In this document: positions 22,401 to 33,973 of the stretch, in pieces
How the letters are laid out: the number at the start of each line of letters is the position of its first letter
How positions within the stretch are numbered: the first letter of the stretch is position 1
NCBI GenBank assembly: GCA_022605955.1
Contig: JAKCOZ010000021.1
Coordinates: 15,922,161 to 15,986,160 of the forward strand
DNA: 64,000 nucleotides
DNA from: Rallus limicola
Lineage: Eukaryota; Chordata; Aves; Gruiformes; Rallidae
Reading direction: 5' to 3'
Program-made: the position numbers and the translations under genes
Notes under the pieces: generated by a model
The model's database searches: none
Told to the model about the DNA's origin: nothing
What the model saw: only the letters and a program-made list of their open reading frames with translations

Positions 22401-24296
22401 GACACATGGGTGTAGCCTGGGCAGAATAAAGCAGAAGCAGGAGGGTAAGTGGGAAAGTTCAGTCCAGAGTCCTTCTCTGGGCAAGTGGCTCTCTTACATT
22501 TCACAGCCAGGGTCACTTTGGGTATTGAGCTTGATTAGAAACTCCCAGAAGTTGGTAAGCCTTTGGGCTGGAAAGGAATCTGGAAAGTTAACTCTGCTGC
22601 AGGACTTTGTGTGTCCTCAAGCCAGTGTGCCATACAGTGACACGTTCAGGCTCTCCTCAAGGCAGAACCTCTCCTGTGGACTCCAGTGGATGTGAAGCGA
22701 GTAGTGCTTTTCCTTGGGGTTGTGTCAGAGTTGCAGTTCGAGGATGTGGCCTGAACTCTGAATCCTCTGCCCATAGCCAGGTGTACCTCCCCTCCCGTGG
22801 AAGTGCAGCGCAGGGATCCATCCCCTGGGAGCACTTCAGCACTGTTTCCCAGCTGCTGGCAGCGACTGCTCTAACAGCACTTTCTCTCTGCAGCGCGGAG
22901 GTGGGGACCATCTTCGCTCTCAGCTGGCTCATCACCTGGTTCGGGCACGTCCTGTCCGACTTCAGGCACGTCGTGCGATTGTATGACTTCTTCCTGGCTT
23001 GCCACCCACTCATGCCCATTTATTTTGCTGCTGTGGTAGGTATTGGCCAGTGATGGGGGTTAACTGAACTGCTGTGAAGTGCTGCTAGTGTGGGGCTGCA
23101 GGGGGGGGACTGGTAAACCCTGTCCCTGGCTGCACCCAGTTGTACGGCGGCCCCCAAAGCCAGTGATGTGCTTGGTGGTGGTGGAGAGCAGGTGGGATCC
23201 AGCATTGTTTGACACAACCTGGGGGTGTCCAGATCTTAAGTCTGTTCTAGTTCAGTGCCATGGAGGCAGCATTTCTTTGCTGTTAGGTGCTGGCCCTTTC
23301 CCTGGGCACTTGCTCAGTGCTGGGGAGCCCCTCGGGCTGGGGAGAGCCCTGTGCCATGCATCCTTCTGCCCTTTCTCCTATGGGGGGCAGGCAGGAACAA
23401 ATCTCTGAGAGCAGGTCATGGAGTCAAGGCCTGCTGAGGTTCTGCTTGGGTTTCTGACCTGCTGGTAGCAGGTTCTGCTTAGAAGACAGATGTGAGTACC
23501 CAGAAAGGGGTTTCCTGTGTCCTCCGAGTCTTAGGAAGCTTTTGGCATTTCTTTTCCTAGAGGGAATGTGCTTCACTGCAGTGTGTCCCCTGAGGCAGGG
23601 CAGGTCCTTCAGCTGGAAGCAAAATGTTTTTCTCTTCTGTGTGTGAAGTGCCAGTGAGTGACACGGAGCTGTCCCTGCTTTCTGCCTGTCCTCAGTACTC
23701 TTGCTCCTCTCTGCAGATCGTGCTGTACCGGAAGCAGGAAGTTTTGGACTGTGAGTGTGACATGGCATCTGTCCACCACCTCTTGTCCCAGATTCCACAG
23801 GACCTTCCATATGAGACTCTGATCAGGAGAGCTGGGGAGATCTTTGTCCAGTTCCCACCCTCTGAACTTGCCAGGGAGGCAGCGCAGCAGCAGGCTGAAC
23901 GGTGAGTGCAGGACACCCATGTGAGTTCCATACATCCCCTTGCTGGGGCTTGCTTCCTCCTGGAGATCTTCCTCCCTGGCAGGAGGCTTATCCCAGACAT
24001 GAGCCAGGGACACTCCTTAACCAGTTCCTTCTTCTTGCAGAACTGCAGCTTCCACTTTTAAGGACTTTGAGTTGGCGTCAGTGCAGCAGAGACCAGACAC
24101 TGTGTTGAGGCAGCGCTTCAGGGAGCGGCCCCGAGGGGAGGAACGGACAAAATCCATCTCCACAAAGCCAAGGACCAACCGCTTTGTCAAGCTGGTGGTG
24201 ATGGGGCTGACAGTGGCCCTGGGAGCAGCTGCCCTGGCCGTGGTGAAGAGCGCTCTGGAGTGGGCACCCAAGTTTGAACTGCAGATTTTCCCCTGA
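15788..24296 (+). CDS. TBC1D20: TBC1D20 Rab GTPase-activating protein, complete coding region
   Basis: TBC-domain GAP for Rab1 and Rab18 (roles known from mammals), anchored in the ER membrane and controlling ER-Golgi traffic and lipid droplets. Coding exons: 15788-15830, 18297-18482, 19449-19529, 20954-21140, 21940-22041, 22894-23035, 23717-23901, 24041-24296. They total 1182 bases, 393 residues against 403 in human, all in phase. The arginine finger of the family is in LDVRRSLRRF (Arg at about residue 96, human 105) and the glutamine finger in YYQGYHDIV (about 135, human 144). The hydrophobic tail segment VKLVVMGLTVALGAAAL near the C-terminus is the ER anchor. The first exon codes a shorter N-terminus (MARRSPLRNG), unlike mammals, but its ATG is the only one that splices in frame to exon 2. 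Intron 2 contains a CR1 fragment. Confidence 0.97.
18520..18990 (+). mobile_element. CR1 LINE fragment
   Basis: Sense-oriented CR1 piece in the TBC1D20 intron between 18482 and 19449. Its phrases (GAGAAGGACCTGGGGGTGCT, GGGATCTCCTGGAGAG, GGAGCATCTCCCCTGTGAGG) closely match the fragment at 40203-40727 on the other strand, so the two belong to one subfamily. It breaks off after a CTGTGGGGACAGGAC motif and is followed by AT-rich sequence. Confidence 0.9.
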
Positions 24297-26450
24297 AGCC
24301 AGAGGAAGAGCCTTCCCTGTCCCCACGTCCTTCCCTGGCAGGAAGGGCTGATGTTGGATGAAAGGATGTGTCTGGAAACCACCTCCCTGAAGATTATTTT
24401 TTATTCTTGCTGCATCCAATGACACTTTTGGCCTTTGCAACAGAGACTGATGGGAACCAGCCCAGCAGGATTGTTCCCCACACTGATGCTCACCTTGTTC
24501 TCTCCTCCCCATACAGGGGTGAGCAGGTGGGCAGTGCCACCATCTCATGAGGAACTGGAGGTGAGTTGGGCTCCTCAGGCTGGGCACAGGTGACTGTACG
24601 AGTGGAGAGCTGCGTGTGGGCTCTGCCAAAGTGATCCCCCACTCTCTGTCAGGGATAATTAGTGGGGGTGAGGACAGATCCTCACCTGGAGGAGAGTGCC
24701 ATGGCAAGGTTTGGCCTGGTGTGTGCATGGCTGGGGGCCAGAGGCTGCTGGAGAAGAGGGGAACGCTCTGGCTCTGCATCGCTCTCGTGTGCAGGCTGCT
24801 GGCGCTCCTCACCCTCTGCGTTCAGCTTCACGTGTGGTCCAGCCCTTCCCTTTCCTATAGGTAACCTTTGAGTAGAGCCAAACCTTTCACAAACCCCTTG
24901 CCATGAGGTTGTCTCCAGTGTGTAACACTCCTTGGCTCCTTTTGCTTCCTCATCTTTGCGGCCTGATCTGTTTACAGGAGAGAAGGACAGGGGCCAGGAC
25001 CCCCAGCACTGCCAGAGGGAGCTAAGCTCTCGGTTGCTGGGTCCTTGGCTGGCAGTAGTGTGGGCATATCTCAGGTCAGGGAGGTGAGAAACGAGTGTCA
25101 CTCACCCTGCCTGAGGTGTGTACTGTCATGTGTCACCCCAAGAGTTAGCAGCACCCAAAACAGCTGTTGCAGACTTGTGCAGCTCTGGAAGCAAGCTGGG
25201 ATGCAGAGAAAGGCTTTTTCCACCTTGTGAAACACTTTGCACAGGACAGAAGTCACTGCGGTAGGAAGTCTTGTCTTAAATCTCTCCCATGAGCTGACCA
25301 GACTTCAGTGTCACCCCTCAGAGTAACACCAGTGAGGGATTTCTCAGAAAGGCCACCTCTGTCTGACCCCTGCATAGCTCCCACTGCCCCACCCAGCCCC
25401 ACTAACAGTCCCAGCACTCCCTGTCCTTCAATCTAAGCAGCAAATCCTCCTAGATGACTCAGTGTCCCGCTGAGACAAAGCCAATAGACACTCTATGCCT
25501 CTACCTCTCCCCTGAGCTGCTAAACCTCCCACAAGTGCCCTTACCTGTCCCTTCCAGCTCCCACCCTGCTCCCCTGCCATTGCTGTGTGGTGCCCAAAGC
25601 CATCTGTGCCGTGCCCAGCGCTGCACACCTGAAGATCGGGTGTTGGTTGAAGAGTTAAAAGATTTCTGGATAGAGAAGAGAACTTGTGCCCCTGCCAGGC
25701 TCAGCACCCTCCTGTCCCAGCCCCCTGCCTGTCATTTCATCACCACCTCTGTGTTAGTTCTGGGCTGCCCCGTGGGCCCTCTGCCTCAGAGAGGCTGTGC
25801 CTCTCAGACAGTTGGGCTAGCCACGGGGTGTGTGGGCAGTCATCGTGCCTGACCTGTGTTTCCCTAAAGCTCTGAGCAGAGAAGTTTCCTTTGGCTCCAC
25901 AGCCAGAAGCTGGAGCGAGTGAACCCAGGGGGGCAGGACAGAGAGAACTGTTCCCTCTGCGCCTCCCTGGTGCCAGCAGCTGGCTCGTCCCAGGGCTGTC
26001 TGAGCCAACTGTGAGAGCGAGGGGCTGCCGGTGGGTTTCCTCTCCCAGAGCCAGGTTCTGGCTCTCAGCACCTCCCCAGGGCAGCTGGGGTGCAGGGCAG
26101 AGGGCTGGGTGATTTAGCACTTTAGAAACTCACGGCACAGGAGAGTCCGGTGGCTGCGGTGACCTCAGGCTGCTGCCAGAGGTCCTGGGACCCCTCTGTA
26201 CGCTCCCCTGCTGCCACAAAGGAGGGGATGGCTGGAGCCCACCGTGGGGGGGAAGCCTCTGTGAGCCCCCCCTGCTCTCTGGCCGTGATGCACTTTAGCT
26301 CTTGTGTTGTCCCCAGGGGAGGAAGGGCCGGGGAGGAGCCGGTTGCTTTGGGTGCTTCAGTTTCTCTGTACAAGGACTTACACAGACCCGTGTAAATGCA
26401 GATTTGTACAGACCTTACAACTGTAAAATAAACAGTTACTAAACACACCT
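24297..26450 (+). other. TBC1D20: TBC1D20 3' UTR with polyadenylation signal
   Basis: About 2.1 kb after the TGA stop without recognisable exons, ending near the canonical AATAAA at 26427-26432. An alternative reading is a shorter UTR using an unrecognised signal. The length is my inference from the lack of an earlier AATAAA. Confidence 0.6.
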
Positions 26451-27610
26451 CCTGCCCTCCTCCTGGCCCAGGAGGGTACCAGACCTGCTCTTGAGGCACG
26501 CTGTGCCCTGGTGCTGGCACGTCCCTGCAGCAGCCAGGCCATCTCTGTGGTCACCGACCCGCACGGCCTCACGCCTGCAGCCCCGGGGGCAGAGGAGCAG
26601 GAGAGGAGCCAAACGGCTCTTGCGTGGCCCGGTTGCTGTTCTCCTGCCATCTGCCTACCTTTGGTTAAGCGCCAGGACTCACACGTGCCGCTGGCTCTCC
26701 AGCACGGCCCCCAGCAGCAGCCCAGCGGGGCCGTGAATATCCTGACCTCCCGGCCCCTTCTGCACCCCGGGCTGGGAGCCCGGCTGCAGGAGGAGATCCT
26801 GGGCACGGTGCCCATCAAAGGCCCGGCCCTCACCGCTTCCCCTGGGCATCCTTCAGCACCAGGGCACGCTGTGCTGAGCCAGGGTGACACAGCCAACCTT
26901 CCCGGGGCTGGGAACTGGGAACGGCAGCAGGAGGCCCTGGCAGCCTTCACTGGATCGGCCCCGGGGCTATTTTTAGTTCCCTGTGGCTTCCTCTCTGGGA
27001 GCGATTTTCTCAGTAGCACTCAAAGCCCTTGGGGAGGAACACACAGGGAGAGGCCCAGGGGCCATGAGGGGCTGCTGGGGGCTCAGTGGGGTTTGAGGGG
27101 GAGGGTGGAGGGCAGGCCAGGCTGAGATCTTACAGCAGAGGGAAGCCTGGGGAGCCAGCAACGCACCTTTCCTTGTGTGATGTGTCTTTGTTACTGCGTT
27201 AATGAGGTGCCTGGCTTTGGCATGCTGTCAGTGTGGGTGCCCTGCCCAGAGCCTGGACAGCCCCACACCAGCCTGCCAGCCCCCTGCCTGCCAGCCCAAA
27301 GCTGCTCCCTGCTCTTCCCAGGCACAGCCAGGTCCTGACTTGGGCAGCTGTGGGCAGAGAGCAGCACACAGGGAAATGCCACACGCCTTTTATTTCCCCA
27401 GGAAGAGCACAAATAGGGAAAGGGGGGGGCTCTGCAAATACCTGGGTCCCTCCCAGGTGCTGTTGGGTGGATGCAGCCTGGCATGCTGGGCACGGCTTGA
27501 CACAGCTCAGCAGCGTGCTGAGGGCAGGGGCTACGGTTGTGTTTGGCCACCCCAAATTCCCCCCACGCCTGTTCCTGGTTGTTGCAGCTCTGGCAGTGGC
27601 ACAGCACCTG

Positions 27611-27712
27611 GTCCTGCCAAGGCATGAAGTCCTGCAAGGAGGGGGGGGTCCTGCCAAGGTGGGGGGGTCCTGCCAAGGTGGGGGGGTCCTGCAAGGTGTG
27701 GGGTCCAGCGCC
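27611..27712. repeat. 19-bp tandem repeat (GGGGTCCTGCCAAGGTGGG)
   Basis: Four to five copies of a 19-base unit with the core TCCTGCCAAGG or TCCTGCAAGG. The outer copies are degenerate and the inner ones nearly identical. Confidence 0.85.
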
Positions 27713-27849
27713 AGGAGCTGGCAGTGCACACACAGCCCTCCCAGTAGCATCCCTGTCTGGGCAGCTGCATCGTGCCACAGCCAATAGCTGCACTCCCAGG
27801 CCCTGGAGCCCTCCTCTTCCTCCTCTGCTGGCCAGCACCTCTGGACACT

Positions 27850-28560
27850 GAACCATGCAGCTCTTCCTCCCCATCTCCTTCAAGAAGCATTTGCCCACGG
27901 CAGAGCGTGTGGTGCAGCTGGGCTTGGCCTGGGTGGAGCTGTGTGTGGTGCAGCAGGGGCAGCCCAACCCACTGGGGCCAGCAGTCAGGGGGTGCTGGGG
28001 GCACAGGGGCTTCAGCCTCAATGGCCACAGGCTGTCCTGGGGCTCCAGGCTGGGCTTGGCACCCACCTGCTCCCATCCCCGGACCCGGGCGACATCCTCG
28101 GGCAGGAGCCTGGTCCCCTGGCTGGGGCTGCGGTGCCACCATCGCTGTCCCCACGGCTCTGGGATTGGGGTCGGGGCACCTGGAACGGTGTTGGGCGCTA
28201 TTCCAGATTGGGTGCAGCCCAAAGGGCTCTGTGGGGAGGTGTCACTGCAGCGCGGCCGCCCCCGGACACCTCCATCCCCGCCCCCCCCGGCCCAGGGCGG
28301 GGGCCGGCGCGGCGGGAGGGACCGGCGGTACCCGGGGATGCTCCAGGCTCCCCTTGTTGCCTTGGCAACAGCTGCGGGCGAGGGGGTGGGGGGGTGTGAC
28401 GCAAGCAGTGCGTGCCCCCCGTAGCCCTCTCCGCACCCTCCCGCGGGGCCGGATTAGCGCCCCCCGCCCCCCGTCCCTTCCCTGCGGGCTGAGCCGAGCC
28501 GGAGGCGCTGTCGGGGCCGCCCCCCCCAACCCCCCTGGGTGCCGTGGGGCTGCGTGTGCA
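27850..28560. promoter_or_regulatory. CpG-rich patch with RFX X-box at 28356-28369
   Basis: The sequence GTTGCCTTGGCAAC at 28356-28369 matches the palindromic RFX X-box consensus. It sits in CpG-dense DNA with GC boxes. This looks like a promoter or enhancer, but no exon could be linked to it in either direction. A minus-strand transcript ending at the AATAAA of 27389-27394 is one possibility. Confidence 0.45.
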
Positions 28561-29382
28561 CGGATGGGCACAGCCCCGGCGTGCGCGGTGCGGGGCGCAC
28601 ACGCTACATGCGTGTGCACACACACGCGTGTGCATCCACCCCCCCCACACACACACACCCTCCGCACACAGATGCAGAGGGGGCCCGCGCACACGCCCTG
28701 CACATCGCCAGGTGCTTGCACACACGCAGGGAGATGCACACGCGTGTGCACACACATTCACACCCCCCGGCAGCCTGACACGGCTCCCAGGGAACACCTG
28801 ACAAGGGCGAACCCTCCCCCGGGGAGGGTCAGTACGGGAACCCCCCCGGAACCAGGGCTCAGCGAGGGAGCTGTGGGGTGGGAGCAGGGGGTCAAGGGGA
28901 TGGAGCACAGCGGGAGCCTGTGGGTCAAGGTGGGAGCTGGGTACTGGGAGCTGGGTACTGGCCCCTAGGAACCCCCCGCACCCTTGGGAACCCCATTCTC
29001 TGGGTATCCCAAATTCCCTTGGGAGCCCCACATCTCCCTAGGAGCCCCACATCCCCTGGGGAGGAGCGAGACGGCGCAGGAGGAGCCGGAGCCGTGGGCA
29101 GCAGACCAACACACTTTATTCCATAGTCACAACAGTCAGGATAACCATCAGCCGAGCGGGGAGCTGGCTGCACCGCACCCCCCCCGGGCTGGGGCTGCCC
29201 CTCGGCTACGAGCCTAAATTCTCCAAGACAACAGATACAGGAACCCTTCACTACCACGACACTACAGAGGTGACCCCGAGCGCTGGCGCCCGTCCGTAGG
29301 CTGTGCCGGGGCCCCACCAGCTCCGGGGGCCCCCGGCCCACTCGGCCGCCGCCGGGGCAGCTTCTTCCTGAGAGAGGTTTGG

Positions 29383-29440
29383 TTTATTTTTATTATTATT
29401 CATTATTATTATTTATTAATTATTATTATTATTATTATTC
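29383..29440. repeat. (ATT)n microsatellite
   Basis: Interrupted run of TTATT/ATT units inside the probable SOX12 3' UTR. It overlaps two minus-strand AATAAA-type signals. Confidence 0.85.
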
Positions 29441-32299
29441 GCTTTGTCTCTAGTGATGACGGGATGTCGCACGCGCACGCACACACGCTCGCACACGCAT
29501 GCCAGCCAGCACCGGGCAGCAGGGATGGGGTGTGGGGTGGGGGTGAGGGGTGGGGAGGGGGAGGCACAGCAGGAGGGGAACCACACGCTGGGGGGGAATG
29601 GGGGTCTCTAAGCACTACAACCACACGGCACAGAAAAAATCCACCACTGTCCACAACGGTTCTCCCCCGACAAACACACCCAGCGAGTCTCGAGGAGGGG
29701 GGTAGGGGGGAAGGGGGGCAAGAGGGGAACAGGGATGGGGCGTAGGGGACGAAGCGGATGGTGTTGTGCTTGTGGCCGGGGGTGAGGTGTAGAGGGACAC
29801 ACACACACACTCACACCCCGGCTCTGGCTCCGGTTCTGGCGTTGACCCAGAACCTGCTCCTGAGGAAATGTTTCGCCTGAGGGTGCGTGGAGGGAGCACC
29901 CTGGCCCGTGGGCGATGCACAGCACGTGGCGGCCGCGTGCCCCGCGAAGGCACCGAGGTGCTGGGTGAGATCTGTGCGCATCAGAGACCACCACCCCCCC
30001 CTGCCCCGGGGGCCACAGAACCCCACGGGAACCCCAAACTTGGCTCACGCATGGGAGGGGGCTTGGAACGCTCCTGGCATGGGGCTGCCCAGGGGTGGGA
30101 AGGCAGAACCCCCCCGGGCGGAGGTGAGGCAGGAGCAGGCTGCCGGCATCGCCACTGGTCCGGCGCTTATTTGGCTTTTCCAGCTTGGGTAGGGCTGAGT
30201 CCGGTGGGGAACGGCCAGGGAAGGGGGGGAGCAGGGACAGGGACGCGCTCTATACGGGGAACACGTGTCTGATGCGGGACGCCTGCCTGTGCCCACAGAC
30301 TGGCACCCGCACCGGGGCTACCGAAACACCGCGGCTATCGCACTGCCGACACACACACACACAGCTACCGCTACACACCGACACATCTACACTGCTGCTG
30401 AGGGCTGGCCTCTAGGGAGGCACCTCCAGGCCACCCGGGACAGGGTTGGGGGACAACTGAGCATCCCTGCAAAGGGCCTGGGGACACACCTCTCCCTGTG
30501 CCACAGTGCCTGGCCCAACAGCTGAGCCAGGGGCACTGGCACTTCTGGCCAGGCAAGTCGCCTCCCCCCTGTGAGCCACCCTGGGGGGATCCCGGGACCC
30601 GGTGGGGGGGATGCCCTTCCCCTGATCACAGCTCTGTCCAGCCCCGCACCAACAGGCAGGCACAGGGCAGCCTGTGACCAGAGGAACTGGCAGCCCCCAA
30701 AATATGGACCAGAGCCCCAAGGAGCAGGTCCCCCACCGCCCCCAGCACCCCATTACCCAGGAGGGGTCAGAGGGGCTCCCATACACCCAAAGCCCCTGGG
30801 GAATTGGGGGCATGGAGGACCTCAGACACTGCTTGAAGCAGCGGTCCCAGCCAAGCCCAGTACAGCTTTTCCAGATGCTGCCAGCCCCCACCATGGCCAT
30901 GTCCCCAGGGCTGACAGCTCAGGGTGGCTGGGGTCCCCACCGGCACCCCACACAGCACGGCCAAACCTATGCACAGCCCCTGCCCTGCAAACACAGCCTG
31001 CAGCGACCACCGAGCCGGCGCTGCAGCCACGTGCTCCCTGGCAGCGGGAGGAGGCAGCTCCTGGCAGGAAGGAGCCATTAGGAAAAGCAAGAAGAAAAGA
31101 AACCCGGCTGGAGGAGCCACTGCGGCAGCACCATCCCTGCTGGGAAGCTCCTTGGCAGCGCTCTGCCGGGGTGCCCCTGCTTGGTGGAGCCGCAGCGAGG
31201 CATGGCGAGGTGCTGCATGGAGGAGCACGGCGCTGGAGCATCGCCCACCAGCACCGGCTGCATCCGCTGCTCTCAGCCCCGTTTGGGTGGTTGCTTAAGG
31301 CAGATTTCTTGTAGCATCCCTTCCTGGCCACCCTGCCCTGCCTGCTCCCTGCCACGCCGGGTGGCATCACCCACTGCTACAGGGCACGGTGGCACCCGGC
31401 TCCGCCAGCCAAGGTGAACCAGCCCAGAGCAGGGTCTGCATGGCCACCGGATCCAAGGATAAAAAGGGGGATGGCTGCTCTGGAAAGGGCTCTTTCCCTA
31501 CTGGGGTTCAGGGTGGCTCCTGGCATGGGCTCCCCGCATGGCACAGCCTCCTCTGCACAACTGCCTGGCGAGAGGCACAACACAGCCTCCCGCATCCACG
31601 TGCGGATCACGTGTGCGCAACTTCGCTCTTCCCAAAGTCAGTGGTGGGGAGCGCGCGCCGCAGGGACAGCGCAGGGAAGGAGCTGCTCCGGTGGGACGCT
31701 GAACCCCCAAAGCTGGGGACCACCACAAAACTGGGCATCGGGCAGGAAGGGCTCTGCATAGTTCTGCCACCCCCCGAAATACACGGTGGGGCCAGCTGGG
31801 GACCCCTCCCATCACCAAGGAAGAGGAGAAAATTGAAGATGCGCTTTAAACGCGGTCAAAGAGAAAAAGGAATCGGCCATTCCCCAAGGAATGGAAGAAG
31901 GTGGGATGGGCACTGAGAAGGTGGGATGGGCACTGAGAGCTGGGGCTGGTGTGGATGCTCCCACTGCCCGGAGAGCGGGAGGGAACACAGGGCAGCGGCC
32001 GGTGGCGATGGGAGAGGCTGGGAGCAGCCATGACCGGCAGCACCACGGCAGCCGGAGCCGCGGGGGGGAAAAGGGCCGGGTGCTGACAATAAAAACCCGA
32101 TGAGACGTTTGCATTTCCTGGGCAAATAACCACGGCGGCCAGGCAGGCATCCCGCGGGGGCGAGGCAGAGGCAGGGCCAGACAGACGGACGGATGAGGAG
32201 TGGGTGTGTGCTGGGGGGATGGGGTGAGCAGGGAGCTCTGCCTTCCAGCAGCTTCAAGGCAAAATACCTGATTCCTGCATGTAAACAGCTGGTTTCGGT

Positions 32300-32422
32300 T
32301 CTTTTCTCTTTTTTTATGGGTTTTTTTCCTTTTTTTTTGTTTTTGTTTTTGTTTTTTTGTTTTTGATACGACCTGATTGTGGGGGGGAGAAAAAGAGAGA
32401 GAAGAGAGAGAGAGAGAGAGAG
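32300..32422. repeat. T-rich (TTTTTG)n tract followed by (AG)n tract
   Basis: A run of T-rich GTTTTT units is followed by GAGAAAAAGAGAG and about eleven AG dinucleotides. In the SOX12 transcript this reads as a (CU)n tract immediately after the stop codon and then an A-rich stretch. Confidence 0.85.
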
Positions 32423-32442
32423 TTACCTGCAGAGTGTGGGAC

Positions 32443-33342
32443 TCAGTAGGTAAAGACCAAGTCTGAGATGCTGGACATGAGCCAGTCCCCTGCTATCATC
32501 TCCGTCACCTCGGGCGTGCAATAGTCCGGGAACTCGAAGTGCGAGGAGCCTCCCCGCGGGAAGAGGTCGTGGTCCTTGTCGAAGACTGACCAGTCCAGGG
32601 CACCGCAGGTGGTACCGGTGGGGGCTCGCCCGGGCAGGACCCCCAGCAGCTCTTCCTCCAGCTCCTCATCGGAGGAGCTGAAGGAGGAGGGAGGGGACCT
32701 GGCCGACATGGGAGATGGGGACGCGCTCTCCGGGGACCTCCCCGCTTCGGGGCAGGCAGCGGCAGGGCTCGGGGGCGCAGGGGGCTCCTGGAGGTCACGC
32801 TCCCCGGCGGGTGCCATGTGCCAGGCGGCCGTGCCGGGCGCCGTGGGGCAGTCCTCGGCGGGCAGCTCTGGTGCGGGCTCCTGAGGGGTGTCAGGGCTGG
32901 CGGGTGGCTTGGCGGGCTGCCGGCGGCCGGCGGAGACGCGGCCCAGCACGGAGGGCTTGATCTTCACCGGGAGCCGCGGGCGGGAGGCGCTGGCGCCCAC
33001 CTTGCCCTTTTTCCGAGGCCGGTACTTGTAGTCGGGGTAGTCAGCCATGTGCTTGAGGCGCAGGCGCTCGGCCTCCTTGACAAAGGGGATCTTCTCGGAG
33101 TCGTGGAGGAGCTGCCAGCGCCGGCCCAGGCGCTTGGAGATCTCGGCGTTGTGCATGTCGGGCCACTGGTCCATGATCTTGCGCCGCTCGTGCTGCGACC
33201 ACACCATGAAGGCGTTCATGGGCCGCTTGATGTGCCCGCTCGGCGTCTTGCACCAGGCGGGTTCGGCATCGCGGGCGGGTAACGGGGCGCAGGGCTCCCG
33301 CCGAGCCTCCGCGCCCCGGCCCCGCATGCCGCGCTGCACCAT
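32443..33342 (-). CDS. SOX12: SOX12, group C SOX transcription factor, complete single exon
   Basis: HMG-box factor of the SoxC group (SOX4, SOX11, SOX12) that binds AACAAT-type sites and activates transcription in neural and mesenchymal progenitors. The frame of 299 residues is intronless, as in all SoxC genes; human SOX12 has 315. The HMG box starts with [19 protein letters not shown] at about residues 37-55 and ends near [10 protein letters not shown] Ser/Asp/Glu-rich segment ([12 protein letters not shown]) precedes the conserved C-terminal activation domain ([16 protein letters not shown], then DLVFTY at the end). The N-terminus [10 protein letters not shown] resembles mammalian SOX12 rather than SOX4 or SOX11, which fixes the start at 33342 although the frame stays open far upstream. 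The middle region is diverged, as is usual between SOX12 orthologues. Transcription is divergent from C20orf96. Confidence 0.95.
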   Translation of the reverse strand: MVQRGMRGRGAEARREPCAPLPARDAEPAWCKTPSGHIKRPMNAFMVWSQHERRKIMDQWPDMHNAEISKRLGRRWQLLHDSEKIPFVKEAERLRLKHMADYPDYKYRPRKKGKVGASASRPRLPVKIKPSVLGRVSAGRRQPAKPPASPDTPQEPAPELPAEDCPTAPGTAAWHMAPAGERDLQEPPAPPSPAAACPEAGRSPESASPSPMSARSPPSSFSSSDEELEEELLGVLPGRAPTGTTCGALDWSVFDKDHDLFPRGGSSHFEFPDYCTPEVTEMIAGDWLMSSISDLVFTY

Positions 33343-33359
33343 GCCGGGGCCCGGGACCC

Positions 33360-33455
33360 CACCCCCGCCGCCGCCGCCTCCTCCTCCTCCTCCTCTTCTT
33401 CTTCTTCCTCCTCCTCCCCGCCCGCCGCCGCCGCCGCCGCCTCCCCGCCCGCCGC
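33360..33455. repeat. SOX12: GCC/TCC/TTC triplet-repeat tract in SOX12 leader
   Basis: Imperfect CCG, CTC and CTT triplets just 5' of the SOX12 start codon. In the transcript this is a GGC/GGA/GAA-rich leader, purine-rich and able to form G-quadruplexes. Confidence 0.85.
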
Positions 33456-33639
33456 TACGCGCCGCGCCGCGCCGCCCCCATTGTGCGGAGCGGGCGGCGG
33501 CGGCGGGGCGGGGCGCAGGGGGCCGCGCCGGGGCCCGGGAGCGCACGGCGGGGGCGGCTCCGCCGGGGCGGCGGCCGCTGAGATGCTCCGGAGGGGCCTT
33601 GGACCGACCCGGCAGTCTCTGGCTCGGAGATGCTCCGCA

Positions 33640-33850
33640 GCGGTACGGCCCGGGGATGCTCCGCGCCGGCTCGGGGGACGCTCCGGGATGCTCTGTACCG
33701 GCCCGGGGGACGCTCCGGGATGCTCTGTACCGGCCCGGGGGACGCGCCGGCTCGGGAACGCTCTGCACCGGCCCGGGGATGCTCTGCACCGGTCTGAAGA
33801 TGCTCCGGGATGTTCCGCACCGTCCCGGGGATGCGGCGCGCCGCGGGGGG
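33640..33850. repeat. GC-rich tandem repeat, period about 32 bp, in SOX12 leader
   Basis: Repeats built on GGACGCTCCGGGATGCTCTG and ACCGGCCCGGG. Two adjacent copies at about 33678-33741 are identical over a 32-base period and flanked by diverged copies. It lies between the SOX12 TATA box and start codon. Confidence 0.8.
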
Positions 33851-33973
33851 CTCCGCACCGCTCCGGGGGATGCTTCCCCGGTTGATTCGGGCGCGGTGCG
33901 GGGACGCTGCGGCGGGTCGGGGGTGCGCGGGGGCGGTGCGGGCAGCCCAAGAGCCGCACGCCCCCCGGTGCCG

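Larger units (their letters stand above)
26451..29105. other. Unassigned interval between TBC1D20 and SOX12
   Basis: 2.65 kb with no gene I can identify. It holds a possible MEF2 site (CTATTTTTAG, 26967-26976), a 19-base tandem repeat, a minus-strand AATAAA at 27389-27394, a CpG-rich patch with an X-box, and CA-rich low-complexity sequence at about 28600-28770. Long open frames on both strands (for example 27191-28222 minus and 27772-28968 plus) look like products of high GC. None resembles RBCK1, TRIB3 or NRSN2, which occupy this place in mammals. Confidence 0.5.
29106..32442 (-). other. SOX12: Probable long 3' UTR of SOX12
   Basis: About 3.3 kb downstream of the SOX12 stop codon (minus strand) without recognisable coding exons. 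Minus-strand poly(A) signals (TTTATT on the plus strand) lie at 29115-29120, 29383-29388 and 29412-29417. Mammalian SOX12 also has a multi-kilobase 3' UTR in a single exon, so I assign the interval to it. It contains an ATT/TTA microsatellite (29383-29440), CA repeats (about 30348-30364) and, next to the stop codon, T-rich and (AG)n tracts (32300-32422). The end point is inferred. Confidence 0.55.

Noticed and set aside
27191..28222. 343-residue minus-strand frame starting MGCTQSG, downstream of the orphan X-box
   Set aside because: It contains the 19-base tandem repeat translated as repeats, and two other frames are equally open. It shows no recognisable domain; kept only as part of the orphan-promoter finding.
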